From Bufo bufo (Eukaryota > Chordata > Amphibia > Anura > Bufonidae): a stretch of DNA of 64,000 nt. Positions 21,990 to 32,416 of the stretch are shown in pieces. Numbering within the stretch: the stretch's first letter is position 1; each line of letters starts with the position of its first letter. The stretch covers positions 214,340,624 through 214,404,623 of the forward strand of contig NC_053389.1 in assembly GCF_905171765.1 (NCBI RefSeq), read 5' to 3'. The position numbers were made by a program, and so were the translations under genes. The notes beneath the pieces are model-generated. The model was given only the letters and a program-made list of their open reading frames with translations, was not told the origin of the DNA and ran no database searches.

Positions 21990-24385
21990 GCCCTGGGCTA
22001 TCACCTGTCCTCAACCTGCCTTTGTCCTTTTCTGTTCCTTCAGCTAGAGAAGTATTATATGCTGTGGGCTCAGCTCCACTATACAGCGAGAACGAGATAC
22101 CAGAGGACAGTCAGCAGCTACTCCCCAGCCAAGATCTGGAGGAGACATCCGCCGCTTCCTCCAGTAGGCGGGCAGGTAGTGATGAGGAGAGTGGCGTGGG
22201 AGCTGGTATTGCAAGCGGTCAGGCTCCTGGCTCAGAGACCATTGAGGAGGATATCAGTGACATGCAGACAGTACTCGATGATGATGTAGCCGATCGTAAT
22301 TGGGATCCGGGTGACGAAGGGGCTTCATCATCATTGGGAGAAGAGGGTGGCAGCTTGCGCTTCAGCCGAAGGAAGCTCTCTGACCTTGCCATCATCTACA
22401 GGTCCTGATGCTCCTGCTCCTCGCCCTCCTACTCCTCATCAGTCATTCCGTCAGCAATCGATCAATGAAGCAATTGCCAAGAGACAACAGTATGCGTGCA
22501 CTCATCCAACAGCACAGAAGCTGAACGTGCTCCTGGCCAAGTTGCAGGTGCTGCAGTCCTTCCCTTTCCAAGTGGTGGACTCTGCACCTTTCAGAGAACT
22601 GATGGCTTGTGCCGAGCCAAGGTGGAGAGTCCCAAGCCGTAATTTCTTTGCCAAAAAGGCAGTAGCAGCCCTGCACAAATATGTAGAACACAAGGACGGC
22701 CAGTCCTTGAGCCTGTCGGTGTCTGCCAACGTGCACGGCAGCGCCGACATGTGGAGCTGTAACTACAGTCAAGGACAATATAAGTCCTTTACGGCCAACT
22801 GGGTAAATGTGGTTCCTGCCCAACCAAACCAGCAACTTGACCAGGTGACACCACTTCCGCCTCCATTTTCTCACGCTTTTGGTCCTGCAACAATGTCCGC
22901 CGCTGCCTCCTAATCCACCACTGTGTCCTCAGCCTCTACTGCAGGGTCAATTCAAAGTGCTCTTCCAGCATACCACATGTGCAGGGCATGGCGGTGTCAC
23001 GCTGTTCTACACCTCATTTGCCCAGGCAAACTGAGTCACACAGGGGAGAAACTGCTCTGTGTCCTTCATCAAGAAATCGAATCCAGGGTCATGCGCCCAG
23101 CATGTCGCACCGGTTAAATCTGGTTGTCAAGTGGTTCCTGAAGTCTTCCACCCATCTACAAGACATCCTAAAAATGGCCAGGAAACTTTGCATGCACTTT
23201 AGCCACTCGTACACTGCCAAGCATACCCTCCTTGAGCTGCAGCAGCAGAATGGCATCCCCCAACATAGGCTGATATGCGACGTTTTCCACCGGTTGGAAT
23301 TCCAACCTCCATATGTTGGACCGACTATACGAACAGAGAAAGGCCATAAATGATTTCTTGATGATTCAAGCGGACAGGAGTACTCCCCTGTGTAACTTTG
23401 ATGTCAGCCAGTGGCAGCTCATGCGTGACACCTGCCGTTTGCTCAGGCCCTTTGAGGATGCCACGTTATTTGTCAGTCGCAAAGACTACGGGATGAACAA
23501 TATCATTTCACTGTTTCATATCCTGGAACAGATGCTGGTAAATGTGGCTGGTCAGGGGACTGGAGATACGCCTACATCTCACGACCACATGAGCCCTTTG
23601 GGGGCTGAACTGGAGGAGGACTTTGGAGCACAAGTAATGTGTAGCGAAATGGGTGCTTTTTCTACACAGGTGACAAGAGAGGAGTAGCAGGAGCAGCCAG
23701 AGGAGCTACAGGGCGATGAGGAAGACAAGGCAGAGGACCCATACACACCGTGGCAGTATGCAGTGGAGATGGAGGCAGGGAGTCCCTCTGAGTCACTTGC
23801 ATTGTGTAGTGACAGCCGAATTGTCAGCATTCGGCAGAGGGATGACTTCTGGCTCTCCACCTTGTTGGACCCTCGCTAACGGTCCAAAATGGGGGCTTTT
23901 TTTACACCCGCTGAGAGGGAGGACAAACTGAACTACTATAGTGACATCCTATGTAGTCAGTTAGCCGCTGCCTGTCTGCGCCATCGTCCATCCTCTCGCA
24001 GGTCTGACAGGTGGGGGCCCTCCGCGCTCTCGTTCCACTGCCATGGCAGGGTGGGGGGGGGGAAGGAGCAGTACCAGCTCCATCAGCAGCAGCTTGAGTC
24101 TAGAGTCAATCATGAGCAGCTTTCTTAACCTACCTAGTGAAGAAACTACTCACCAGCAGCAGCAGCTAGACCTGGAGCAGAACCTGAACCAGCAGGTGTG
24201 GCATACTTGGACAGCACCCTGCCACCCCACATTGAAGATCCGCTGGACTACTTGGCAGCCAAACTGGTTTTGTGGCCGCAACTGGCCGAGTTTGCCCTGG
24301 AAAAGCTGTCCTGCGTGGCCAGTAGTGTGGCATCAGAGCTAGTGTTTAGTGCAGCGGGGGCCATAGTTACCCCAATGCTGTCCAC
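21990..24385 (+). pseudogene. hAT transposase, main part
   Basis: Fragments in shifting frames match a hAT transposase in order. There is an acidic N-terminal part (22022-22408) and a core start (22440-22913, RELMACAEPRWRVPSRNFF, then SADMWSC with the first catalytic Asp). Next come the MSHRLNLVVKWFL region (23095-23140), a middle part (23313-23687) and the C-terminal dimerisation block (24198-24385, DPLDYLAAKLVLWPQLAEFA and SELVFSAAGAIV). Stops and frameshifts occur at several points, for example after LDPR near 23878. The last codons continue beyond an 11-kb insertion, at 35481. Confidence 0.8.
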
Positions 24386-24459
24386 TAGTGTTAATCGAGC
24401 ATGCTCGGCCAAACAGAAGTTCGGCTCGAGCATCGCAGTGTTCGGCCAAATAGTGTAAT

Positions 24460-24790
24460 TTATCCTCTATTTCTGAAAAGTTTCTGGAGGGATTTGAACT
24501 AACAACCTTCTACATTACAGCCAAGAGTGTTAACCACTACACTATAGAGCTGCATGGCCAGTTACTTAAAAACAATAAAAAATAAAATTTAAATAAATAA
24601 ATATGAGACTTCTGCTGTATAGGAATACTTACTAGTAGTAAGTATTCCTATACAGCAGAAGTTTCCTATTTTATTTTTAGCAACTGGCCATGCAGCTCTA
24701 TAGTGTAGTGGTTATGGTTCTTTGCTGTAATGTAGAAGGTTCTGAGTTCGAATCCCGCCAGAAACAGAGTAGTCTATTTTTTTAGTAATT
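24460..24790. repeat. Foldback element with a tRNA-like sequence in each arm, copy 1
   Basis: The two arms (about 24470-24638 and 24639-24775) are inverted copies. They meet at a near-perfect snapback around 24606-24663 (ctgctgtataggaatactt and complement). Each arm carries a tRNA-like sequence reading outward. On the right arm, A box tagtgtagtgg is at 24702-24712 and B box gagttcgaatc at 24745-24755. The left arm has the same on the minus strand, with B-box-like agttcaaatcc. D-stem pairing is imperfect, so these are tRNA-derived rather than functional tRNA genes. Confidence 0.75.
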
Positions 24791-24900
24791 GTATTTATAT
24801 ATATAATCATACTTCTGATATATATGAATGCATAATATGTGGTAAACTACTAGTGATGTTTTAGCCATTATATATTTACATATATTATAATATATAATAT

Positions 24901-25242
24901 ATCACCTGTGACACCGAGGGGGTAATATATTTCATCAAATGCCCCTGTCAGATAATCTATATCGGCAGAACGAAACGCCAAATGAAAATTAGAATACAGG
25001 AGCACATCAGGAATATAAATAAAAAATTTGATGGACACCCATTATCCAAACACTATACAGAATATCATGGCAGTTCATTTACAGGTTCAATCTTTGGCGG
25101 CATTGAAAGGGTTAAAATAGATATGAGGGGTGGGAATTATATCCAGCAAATGTCACGCTGTGAAAGTAAGTGGATATTCAGATTAAATAGTCTGGCACCA
25201 AAGGGCCTAAATCAGGAAATAGAGTTATTTGCATTCAAATAG
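24901..25242 (+). pseudogene. GIY-YIG endonuclease domain, PLE upstream copy
   Basis: 114 open codons to a TAG. They show the GIY-YIG core (GVIYFIKC..IIYIGRTKRQ), the following Arg/Gln/Glu/His segment (IRIQEHIRN) and the C-terminal ESKWIFRLNSLAPKGLN. In PLEs this nuclease nicks target DNA. The domain itself is undamaged here, whereas the downstream copy has a stop inside it. It lacks the RT part because it belongs to the truncated upstream copy. Confidence 0.8.
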
Positions 25243-25379
25243 AGACACGGACCCTATATAACAATGGGCTGGGATAGCGTAAAGTGAATAGTGGTGTGCC
25301 CCTAGGTCTCTGACCAGACACTGCAGGGAAGATTATGGGAAAGGAAAACCTATTTAACCCCCAGGATTTGTACCATGAA

Positions 25380-25425
25380 CTATCCCTGACGAAGGAACCC
25401 GTAGGTTCTGAAACGCGTTGGATGG
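25380..25425 (+). ncRNA. Hammerhead ribozyme motif, PLE copy 1
   Basis: Core CTGACGA (25386-25392) and GAA (25410-25412) are present. Stem I pairs ctatcc (25380-25385) with ggatgg (25420-25425), with one G-U pair. Stem II pairs ggaacc with ggttct around loop cgta, leaving one extra A next to the core. Stem III is the self-complementary ACGCGT (25413-25418), which suits a dimeric hammerhead. Cleavage would follow T25419. Such motifs are known from PLE terminal repeats. Confidence 0.75.
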
Positions 25426-25735
25426 AAATTTGTCCCTTGAGCGAAGTTGTGACGTCACACAAAGACGCTCCTGAACTCATCCCTGCAGGCTCCTCCACGT
25501 GTGCGCTAGCTACCGGCCGGGGCAGAGCGCTAGGTGAGAGTTAGTGCAAGAAGCGTATCATCAGATCATCAGATCTATACAGCGCTTCCTGGAACAACGG
25601 GATCACACGACATCACGGAACGACTATTCACCAGATACAGGTAGAGATCTCGTTATTAGTGTCCTGTGCATATACATGCAATAATCCTCACCCTCCCCTA
25701 CCCTCTCTGTATGCCAGCACCGGTATTATATACAC

Positions 25736-26268
25736 TGTGAGAAGGCACAAGGTGCCATAATAGATGATAGATACGTGTCACCGAGGTGCCTGGCCTCAGT
25801 GAAATGAACCGGTAATGTTTTGTCAGTAACCCTAGGTTACTGACAGTTGCTAGAGGTAGTTTAGCTGCTAGCTGCAGCTGATCCGGGCCGGGTTTCATTG
25901 GAGTAGTCAAAGAGCAGGGTGGGATGACTACTCCCACGTATCCAGGCCAGGTGCCTATTTAAGCCAGGAATTCCAGGAGAGCTAGGGGTGTGGTTCCTAG
26001 TCTGGAAGTGTAACAGACTGGGAGTAAAGCTGTGTGGTGTGTAGCTGTGTTGCTGTGGATAAGCCTGCCATTGCCTATTTTTCCCCTCTCCAGCGGATGG
26101 TGGAACTCTGGAACTACAGAGGACTGTGAGTTATACCATTTCATATGAACTGTGTTTCTTTCTGTTTACCCGCTGAAGTAAGCGAGCATTTGTTAAGGCT
26201 GTGTTGAACAAAATAAAAGACTATTGTTTAAATGACACCTGAAGTCACTGTTTGAGCTGATCCCCACA
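25736..26268 (+). repeat. 5' LTR of the Gmr1-type element
   Basis: TGTGAGAAGG..CCCCACA. It contains a TATA-like tatttaag (25954-25961) and an aataaa signal (26211-26216). Four substitutions separate it from 28949-29481. Confidence 0.92.
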
Positions 26269-26308
26269 AGTGGTGGAGGATGCGTGCATAAACCCGCGGT
26301 CGAATTAC

Positions 26309-29020
26309 ATGTCCTGGGTCAAAGCTGCAACACAGAGCCAACCCACACCAGCTGCCATGGAGGAAGTGATAGAGCAGCTACTAGTCCCGGGACCATATCG
26401 ACGTATGGTTATGGACATGGCCCATTCCCATGTGTTAGGTGGTCACCTGGGTGCAGACAAAACACTTGAGAGGGTCCTACAACGATTTTATTGGCCGGGG
26501 TGTTACCGAGAGATTAGGGAATTCTGTCAATCGTGTCCAGTTTGTCAGGTCACTTCCCCGGTAGCACACTTCCGTAGCCCTCTCGTCCCCTTACCAATCA
26601 TTGAGGTCCCCTTTGAAAGGATAGCAATGGACCTGGTAGGCCCATTGGTTAAGTCCGCTAGGGGGCATCAGTACATCCTCGTAATCGCTGATTACGCTAC
26701 CCGGTACCCCGAGGCTGTTCCCCTACGGAACCCCACATCCATAAATATTGCCCGGGAGTTGTTCCATGTCTTCTCCCGAACGGGTATTGCCAAAGAGATT
26801 TTTACAGATCAGGGGACCCCGTTTATGTCAAAAGTGATGAGGGAACTGTGCAAAGTTTTAAGAGTCACTCAGCTGCGAACCTCCGTATACCATCCTCAGA
26901 CGGATGGCCTTGTGGAGCGTTTTAATAAGACCCTAAAGGCCATGCTGAGGAAGGTGGTAGAGAAGGATGGGCGGGACTGGGATTGTCTGTTACCATACCT
27001 ACTGTTCTCTATTAGAGAAGTGCCCCAGTCCTCCACAGGTTTTTCACCCTTTGAATTACTGTATGGCAGACACCCCAGAGGTCTCTTGGATGTGGCAAAG
27101 GAAACGTGGGAAAGTGAGGCCACTCCCTACAAAAGTGTAGTAGAGCATGTAGCACAGATGCAAGAGAGAATGGCGAGGGTGATGCCCATTGTAAAGGAAC
27201 ATATGCTTCAGGCTCAGGAGGCACAGGCCCGGGTATATAATAGGTCCGCTCGTCTAAGACAGTTTAATCCGGGAGATCGGGTGTTAGTGTTAGTCCCTAC
27301 TGTCGAAAGCAAATTCCTAGCCAAATGGCAGGGTCCCTACGAGATAGTGGAAAAAGTGGGAGAGGTCAACTATAGGGTACACCAGCCAGGGAAGAGAAAG
27401 CCCTACCAGATATACCATGTCAATCTGATCAAACTCTGGAAGGAGAGAGACCCACCTGAAGCTTCTTGCCTGGTGGCTCAACAGGGGTCCACCATCGAAG
27501 CTGTTAAAATTTCAGAGACCCTATCCCCCTCCCAAAAACAACAGTTTAGGGAACTGCTGCAGAGGAATACAGATGTCTTCACAGAAACCCCTGGCCGTAC
27601 AAATGTGATAGTACATAAGATCCTCACAGATCCCCAAGTGAGGGTGAACTTAAAACCCTATAGGATCCCTGAAGCCCGCCGGGACGTGATTTCCAAAGAG
27701 GTTAGGAGGATGATGGAGCTAGGGGTGATTGAAAGGTCTAAAAGTGGCTGGTCCAGCCCCATAGTGTTAGTGCCAAAACCAAACGGGGAGTGGAGATTCT
27801 GCAATGACTACCGCCAGCTTAATGAAGTGTCCACAGTTGATACTTACCCTATGCCCAGGGTAGATGAGCTCGTCGAACGGCTAGGCCCCGCAAGGTATAT
27901 TAGCACCTTAGATCTCACTAAAGGATACTGGCAGATCCCACTGTCGCAAGAGGCTAAGGAGAAGACTGCGTTCTCTACACCTGAAGGGTCTTTTCAGTAT
28001 GTAAGAATGCCGTTTGGCTTGCAGGGGGCCCCTGCCACCTTCCAAAGGGCTATGGACCAAGTACTACGGCCCCATAAGGAGTATGCCGCGGCATACTTAG
28101 ATGACATTGTCATTTTTAGTCGCGATTGGGAAAGCCATCTCAGAAAAGTTCAGGCCATCCTTGATGCTCTAAGGAAGGCGGGGTTTATGATAAACCCAGC
28201 CAAATGTGCCCTAGGCATGGAGGAAACCAGATACCTGGGCTACGTAGTAGGGAGAGGGGAGATTAAACCCCAGCTTCACAAGGTAGAAGCCATTCAGAAT
28301 TGGCCCCGTCCACTAACTAAGAAGCAGATTAAGGCATTTCTAGGTATTGTGGGCTACTATAGGCGGTTTGTCCCCAGGTTCGCAGAAATAGCGGTTCCCC
28401 TGACTGACCTGACAAAGGGCACAAAGTCTGCTATGGTGAAGTGGTCCCCAGAAGCAGAAAGGGCCTTTCAAGAGCTTAAACAGGCCCTGTGTAAGCAACC
28501 AGTGTTGATAGCCCCGGATTTTTCCCGTGAGTTTGTGGTCCAGACCGATGCCTCCGATGTGGGTCTGGGTGCAGTCATGTCTCAGGTAGTGAATGGAGAA
28601 GAGCACCCAGTGATGTACCTGAGTAGAAAACTGTCCCCAGCAGAAAGGAATTATGCCATCGTTGAGAAGGAGTGTCTGGCCATAAAATGGGCACTAGACT
28701 CCCTTAGGTACTATTTACTAGGAAGGAGGTTTAGGTTAGTGTCAGACCATGCTCCCCTAAGGTGGATGCGAGAGAAAAGGGGGAATAATGCCCGAGTTAC
28801 CCGCTGGTTCCTTGCACTTCAAGATTTCTCCTTCTCAGTAGAACACAGGCCAGGCAAGATGCAAGGGAATGCAGACGCCCTGTCAAGGGTACACAGTCTG
28901 GGGGCTAAAGATGTCCAAGCCCCCGGCTTTGGACAGAGGGCGGGGATATGTGAGAAGGCACAAGGTGCCATAATAGATGATAGATACGTGTCACCGAGGT
29001 GCCTGGCCTCAGTGAAATGA
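26309..29020 (+). CDS. pol: Pol polyprotein, order integrase-RT-RNase H
   Basis: Open without interruption; 904 codons from the first ATG, and the frame extends 13 codons further upstream. Numbering from the upstream GTG at 26270, the integrase zinc domain (HSHVLGGHLG..CQSCPVC) is at about 50-92. The DDE core has D121, D180 and E216, and the GPYEIVEK module is near 355. RT is at about 420-640 with YLDD at 609-612. RNase H is at about 750-860 with D760, E801 and D826. All catalytic residues checked are present. The frame ends inside the 3' LTR, which encodes the last residues. No gag or protease precedes it, so particles would have to come from another copy. Confidence 0.92.
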   Translation: MSWVKAATQSQPTPAAMEEVIEQLLVPGPYRRMVMDMAHSHVLGGHLGADKTLERVLQRFYWPGCYREIREFCQSCPVCQVTSPVAHFRSPLVPLPIIEVPFERIAMDLVGPLVKSARGHQYILVIADYATRYPEAVPLRNPTSINIARELFHVFSRTGIAKEIFTDQGTPFMSKVMRELCKVLRVTQLRTSVYHPQTDGLVERFNKTLKAMLRKVVEKDGRDWDCLLPYLLFSIREVPQSSTGFSPFELLYGRHPRGLLDVAKETWESEATPYKSVVEHVAQMQERMARVMPIVKEHMLQAQEAQARVYNRSARLRQFNPGDRVLVLVPTVESKFLAKWQGPYEIVEKVGEVNYRVHQPGKRKPYQIYHVNLIKLWKERDPPEASCLVAQQGSTIEAVKISETLSPSQKQQFRELLQRNTDVFTETPGRTNVIVHKILTDPQVRVNLKPYRIPEARRDVISKEVRRMMELGVIERSKSGWSSPIVLVPKPNGEWRFCNDYRQLNEVSTVDTYPMPRVDELVERLGPARYISTLDLTKGYWQIPLSQEAKEKTAFSTPEGSFQYVRMPFGLQGAPATFQRAMDQVLRPHKEYAAAYLDDIVIFSRDWESHLRKVQAILDALRKAGFMINPAKCALGMEETRYLGYVVGRGEIKPQLHKVEAIQNWPRPLTKKQIKAFLGIVGYYRRFVPRFAEIAVPLTDLTKGTKSAMVKWSPEAERAFQELKQALCKQPVLIAPDFSREFVVQTDASDVGLGAVMSQVVNGEEHPVMYLSRKLSPAERNYAIVEKECLAIKWALDSLRYYLLGRRFRLVSDHAPLRWMREKRGNNARVTRWFLALQDFSFSVEHRPGKMQGNADALSRVHSLGAKDVQAPGFGQRAGICEKAQGAIIDDRYVSPRCLASVK

Positions 29021-29481
29021 ACCGGTAATGTTTTGTCAGTAACCCTAGGTTACTGACAGTTGCTAGAGGTAGTTTAGCTGCTAGCTGCAGCTGATCCGGG
29101 CCGGGTTTCATTGGAGTAGTCAAAGAGCAGGGTGGGATGACTACTCCCATGTATCCAGGCCAGGTGCCTATTTAAGCCAGGAATCCCAGGAGAGCTGGGG
29201 GTGTGGTTCCTAGTCTGGAAGTGTAACAGACTGGGAGTAAAGCTGTGTGGTGTGTAGCTGTGTTGCTGTGGATAAGCCTGCAATTGCCTATTTTTCCCCT
29301 CTCCAGCGGATGGTGGAACTCTGGAACTACAGAGGACTGTGAGTTATACCATTTCATATGAACTGTGTTTCTTTCTGTTTACCCGCTGAAGTAAGCGAGC
29401 ATTTGTTAAGGCTGTGTTGAACAAAATAAAAGACTATTGTTTAAATGACACCTGAAGTCACTGTTTGAGCTGATCCCCACA
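28949..29481 (+). repeat. 3' LTR of the Gmr1-type element
   Basis: Mate of 25736-26268, 529 of 533 positions identical. It includes the stop of the pol frame at 29018-29020. Confidence 0.92.
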
Positions 29482-29777
29482 ACACATATCTATAGCTATC
29501 AGCCATCTATTATCTATTTTAAACAACTGCAGCAAAACTCCAGTTTTAAATAGAACCACCTAAATAAAGACCTGTCTAGGAACACCTAATGAACAAATAC
29601 TACTGGGAATAAAGAAATATTCTACTGCCCCCTAACAGACTGATAGTGAGTCCTAATAAATCGCAACAATGAGCGAACTATGGGAAGATCGCAGGGAATG
29701 GATTAAATTTGTCCAGTCTTTCTTCCAACTAAAATCTACCATCAGAAATACAATAGAATAAAAGCAGGGAAATAATA

Positions 29778-30746
29778 TTGAACATTAAAACTCTGGAAAG
29801 ACTACTTATCACTGAGATGAGAGATCTATGGGAGGTAGCTACATTGGAGGAATATTTAAAGAAAAATATGGTACCAAAAGGGTTAAAAGTCACCAAAGCA
29901 CTATCAGGCGATCTAGGGGACCGTGAGACCTTAAAAGAGTGGGATGATCTATTTCATGAATTAAAAAAAAACGCAGTATTATTCATAATAGAAAAAAGAA
30001 AGAAAGGCTTAATGAGGACAAATTATGAAATAATGAAACTCTTTGAGACAATAAGGCCATATAAATACCACCCAGAGGTAATTAAAATCTCAAATTCCAT
30101 CAAAATGAGAATTAGACAAAAAGAGGATGAAATTATAATTACGAAGAAAAAGAAACTTGAGAGAAACGCAATCCAGATAAGTAATGTGCAGGAACAAGAA
30201 CAGAGAAATCACTCAGGGGTAGGGACATCTTGTTATGATACGATAGATAATACAAAATGTGATGATAGAGAAAACCTGTCGGAAGATATAACAGTACATG
30301 ATGTTAGTCTAGAAAACTCACCGCAGGAAGGCAGCATCACTAGTAACACGAAGTCCCATCCAATATCCCCAATAATATATATCCTGAGGAAGGAGACTAA
30401 TGGCTCAATAATCACAGAAAACAGGTATGAGATACTAAACTCACTAGAAGACAAGGGGGAAGGTGAAGCACTGATCAGTAAAAACACTCAACCAACACAA
30501 GGGGGAGCCATGTACCCTGAGGATCAGAATAAGGAAATAATTGCTGAAGAAGCAATTACTGAAGAAACTATGAATACCAGTTATAGTGACATAGTCAAAA
30601 GAAACATTACAACAAAAAGGCATGTGGGAATGAAACACCTAGCTACTAGTACGAGGACCAAGAAGACGGTTAATAAGGATTTTTTCAAGGTAAAATCCCC
30701 CACAAAAAGAAAAAAACGCAAAAAGGAAGACGTGGGAAAGGATTAA
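29778..30746 (+). CDS. PLE N-terminal reading frame
   Basis: 322 open codons, Lys- and Glu-rich, with no domain I can name. It directly precedes the RT fragments, and its composition matches the N-terminal extensions of PLE proteins. The first residues (about 1-110) are predicted to be mainly helical, and the C-terminus is strongly basic. It may originally have been fused to the RT and cut off by the stop at 30744-30746; whether it is a separate product cannot be told here. Confidence 0.55.
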   Translation: MNIKTLERLLITEMRDLWEVATLEEYLKKNMVPKGLKVTKALSGDLGDRETLKEWDDLFHELKKNAVLFIIEKRKKGLMRTNYEIMKLFETIRPYKYHPEVIKISNSIKMRIRQKEDEIIITKKKKLERNAIQISNVQEQEQRNHSGVGTSCYDTIDNTKCDDRENLSEDITVHDVSLENSPQEGSITSNTKSHPISPIIYILRKETNGSIITENRYEILNSLEDKGEGEALISKNTQPTQGGAMYPEDQNKEIIAEEAITEETMNTSYSDIVKRNITTKRHVGMKHLATSTRTKKTVNKDFFKVKSPTKRKKRKKEDVGKD

Positions 30747-30814
30747 CCAAGAAAAACAACAAGAAAAACAACAAAAAGACAGGAGAAGGGATCTTCAACC
30801 TGAGCAAATACATA

Positions 30815-32394
30815 TTGAAAAATGACGAACTGAGATTGTTTGAAAAAGGCCTGAAATTCACCCCTTTATCTAGTTTCTGCCCCTTTGATGCCTTTATTGG
30901 TATAAAGAAATTCCTACGAAATCTAGCTCTTAAAAAGTACTTTATGAAAAAAGAGCATAGGGAAAAGAGTCAGGATGTAGGGACAGGGTCCTCAATGATA
31001 GAAAAAGGGAAAAAAATTGAAAATACAGAAAAAACTGAAAAAATGGAAAAAAAGGAAAAAAATAATAATAATAAAAAAAATAGATACTTTTACTCATACA
31101 AAGCTAAAACCGAAATCCCACTTTAATCATATAGGTGAGTACTCGGAGGCCCTCCTAACCTTCCAAACCCTGGTAAAACGGGATCTGCATAGGCTCAAAC
31201 CCAAAACAAAAAATAGACATCAAAATCTATCAAAAAGAGAAAAGGCAGCAATAAAGGCACTGCAGACCAACAACCAAATTGTCATAAGACCAGCTGATAA
31301 AGGGGGGGCATTGTAATCCTCGACGAGGACGCCTACCACAAGGAAGCCCTCAGACTACTGATGGACCAGAAAACATATAAAAAACTACAACTAGACCCCA
31401 CAGCAACATATAAAAGGAAACTGAACACATTAGTAAAAAAAAGGGAAAATGAGAGGTATCCTTTCTGGTGAGGAGGCACTATCCATAAACAACCAGTTCC
31501 CCAGGATACCCATGTTCTACTACTTACCCAAAATCCACAAGTGTCAATCCAATCCCCCAGGAAGACCTATAGTCTCAGGGATTGAGGGTTTGACATCAAA
31601 CCTCTCAAAATACGTGGATATCTTACTACAGAAATATGTACAGGAGCTACCAGCCTATATAAAGGACACCAAGCATATCCTACAATTATTAAATAACATT
31701 GAGTGGTGTGATAACTATATCATGGGCACCCTGGACGTTACCTCGCTGTATACCATCATAGAAAATACAAAGGGTTAGGGAGGCAACAGAATATTTTTTA
31801 AGGAAGAATGGAAAGATACCCGATGAACAGGTGGACTTCATAGGACAATGTATTAACTTTATTTTAACGCATAATTATTTTAAGTACGAAAATGAATTTT
31901 ACCTCCAGACGTGGGGGACCGCTATGGGGACTCGATTCGTGCCGAGTTTCGCCAATCTATATGTTGGTAAGTGGGAGGAGCTTACCATCTGTCCATCTGG
32001 CGGACTCGGTGCGGATCTAGTCCTCTGGAAAAGATTTATTGATGATGTGATTTTTATTTGGAAGGGAGGGGAATCTCGCCTGCACCAATTTTTAGATAAC
32101 TTAAATAAAAATGAATTTTATTTGCACTTTACATCAACATGGAGCCGAGAACAGATCAATTTTCTGGATCTAACAATTTTTATAGAGAAGGGCAAAATAC
32201 AAACAAGAACATTCCACAAACCAACAGATTGTAATAGCTTCATACCATTGGAAAGCTGCCACCTGTCAACCTGGTTGAAGAATATCCCCAGGAGTCAATT
32301 TATCAGGACCCGTAGAAACTGTAGCAATATAACACATTTTGAGCATAGCAGAGCTGAACAGAAAATTCATCGAAAAAGGTTACTGATTAACTGA
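30815..32394 (+). pseudogene. PLE reverse transcriptase
   Basis: Frames at 30815-31126, 31017-31316, 31449-31778 and 31831-32394 give the PLE RT in order. The motifs are NQIVIRPADKGG, FYYLPKIHK, GRPIVSGIEG, TLDVTSLYT (motif A), GTAMGTRFVPSFANLYVGKWE (motif B region) and RFIDDVIFIW with DD at 32041-32046 (motif C). Frameshifts near 31316, 31440 and 31775 break it. The catalytic Asp residues are kept. PLE RT resembles telomerase RT and is distinct from that of LTR elements and LINEs. Confidence 0.85.
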
Positions 32395-32416
32395 TCTAGA
32401 ACCGATAGTAGAGGAA

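Larger units (their letters stand above)
24897..25735 (+). mobile_element. Upstream terminal copy (pseudo-LTR) of the Penelope-like element
   Basis: Nearly identical to 32882-33722. It contains the C-terminal GIY-YIG coding part, the 3' untranslated region and a hammerhead motif. It is cut at its right end by the Gmr1-type insertion (25736-29481), and its last 30 or so bases resume at 29482-29513. Partial tandem copies ahead of a full body are typical of Penelope-like elements. Confidence 0.85.
25736..29481 (+). mobile_element. Gmr1-type Ty3/gypsy element lacking gag
   Basis: LTRs of 533 bp (25736-26268, 28949-29481) differ at only 4 positions, and a 4-bp duplication ACAC flanks the element (25732-25735, 29482-29485). 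One long frame encodes integrase, then RT, then RNase H. This is the reversed order known from Gmr1-like gypsy elements and otherwise typical of Ty1/copia. Only 40 nt separate the 5' LTR from the frame, so gag and protease are missing. It inserted into the upstream PLE copy. Downstream of the LTR, tggtggaggatgcg (26271-26284) is the likely tRNA primer site; the tRNA was not identified. Confidence 0.93.

Noticed and set aside
24695..24766. Functional tRNA gene
   Set aside because: A and B boxes fit, but D-stem pairing fails and acceptor ends do not pair; it is an arm of a foldback element.
26270..29020. The long open frame as a host gene
   Set aside because: It lies between two LTRs with target duplication and encodes integrase, RT and RNase H.
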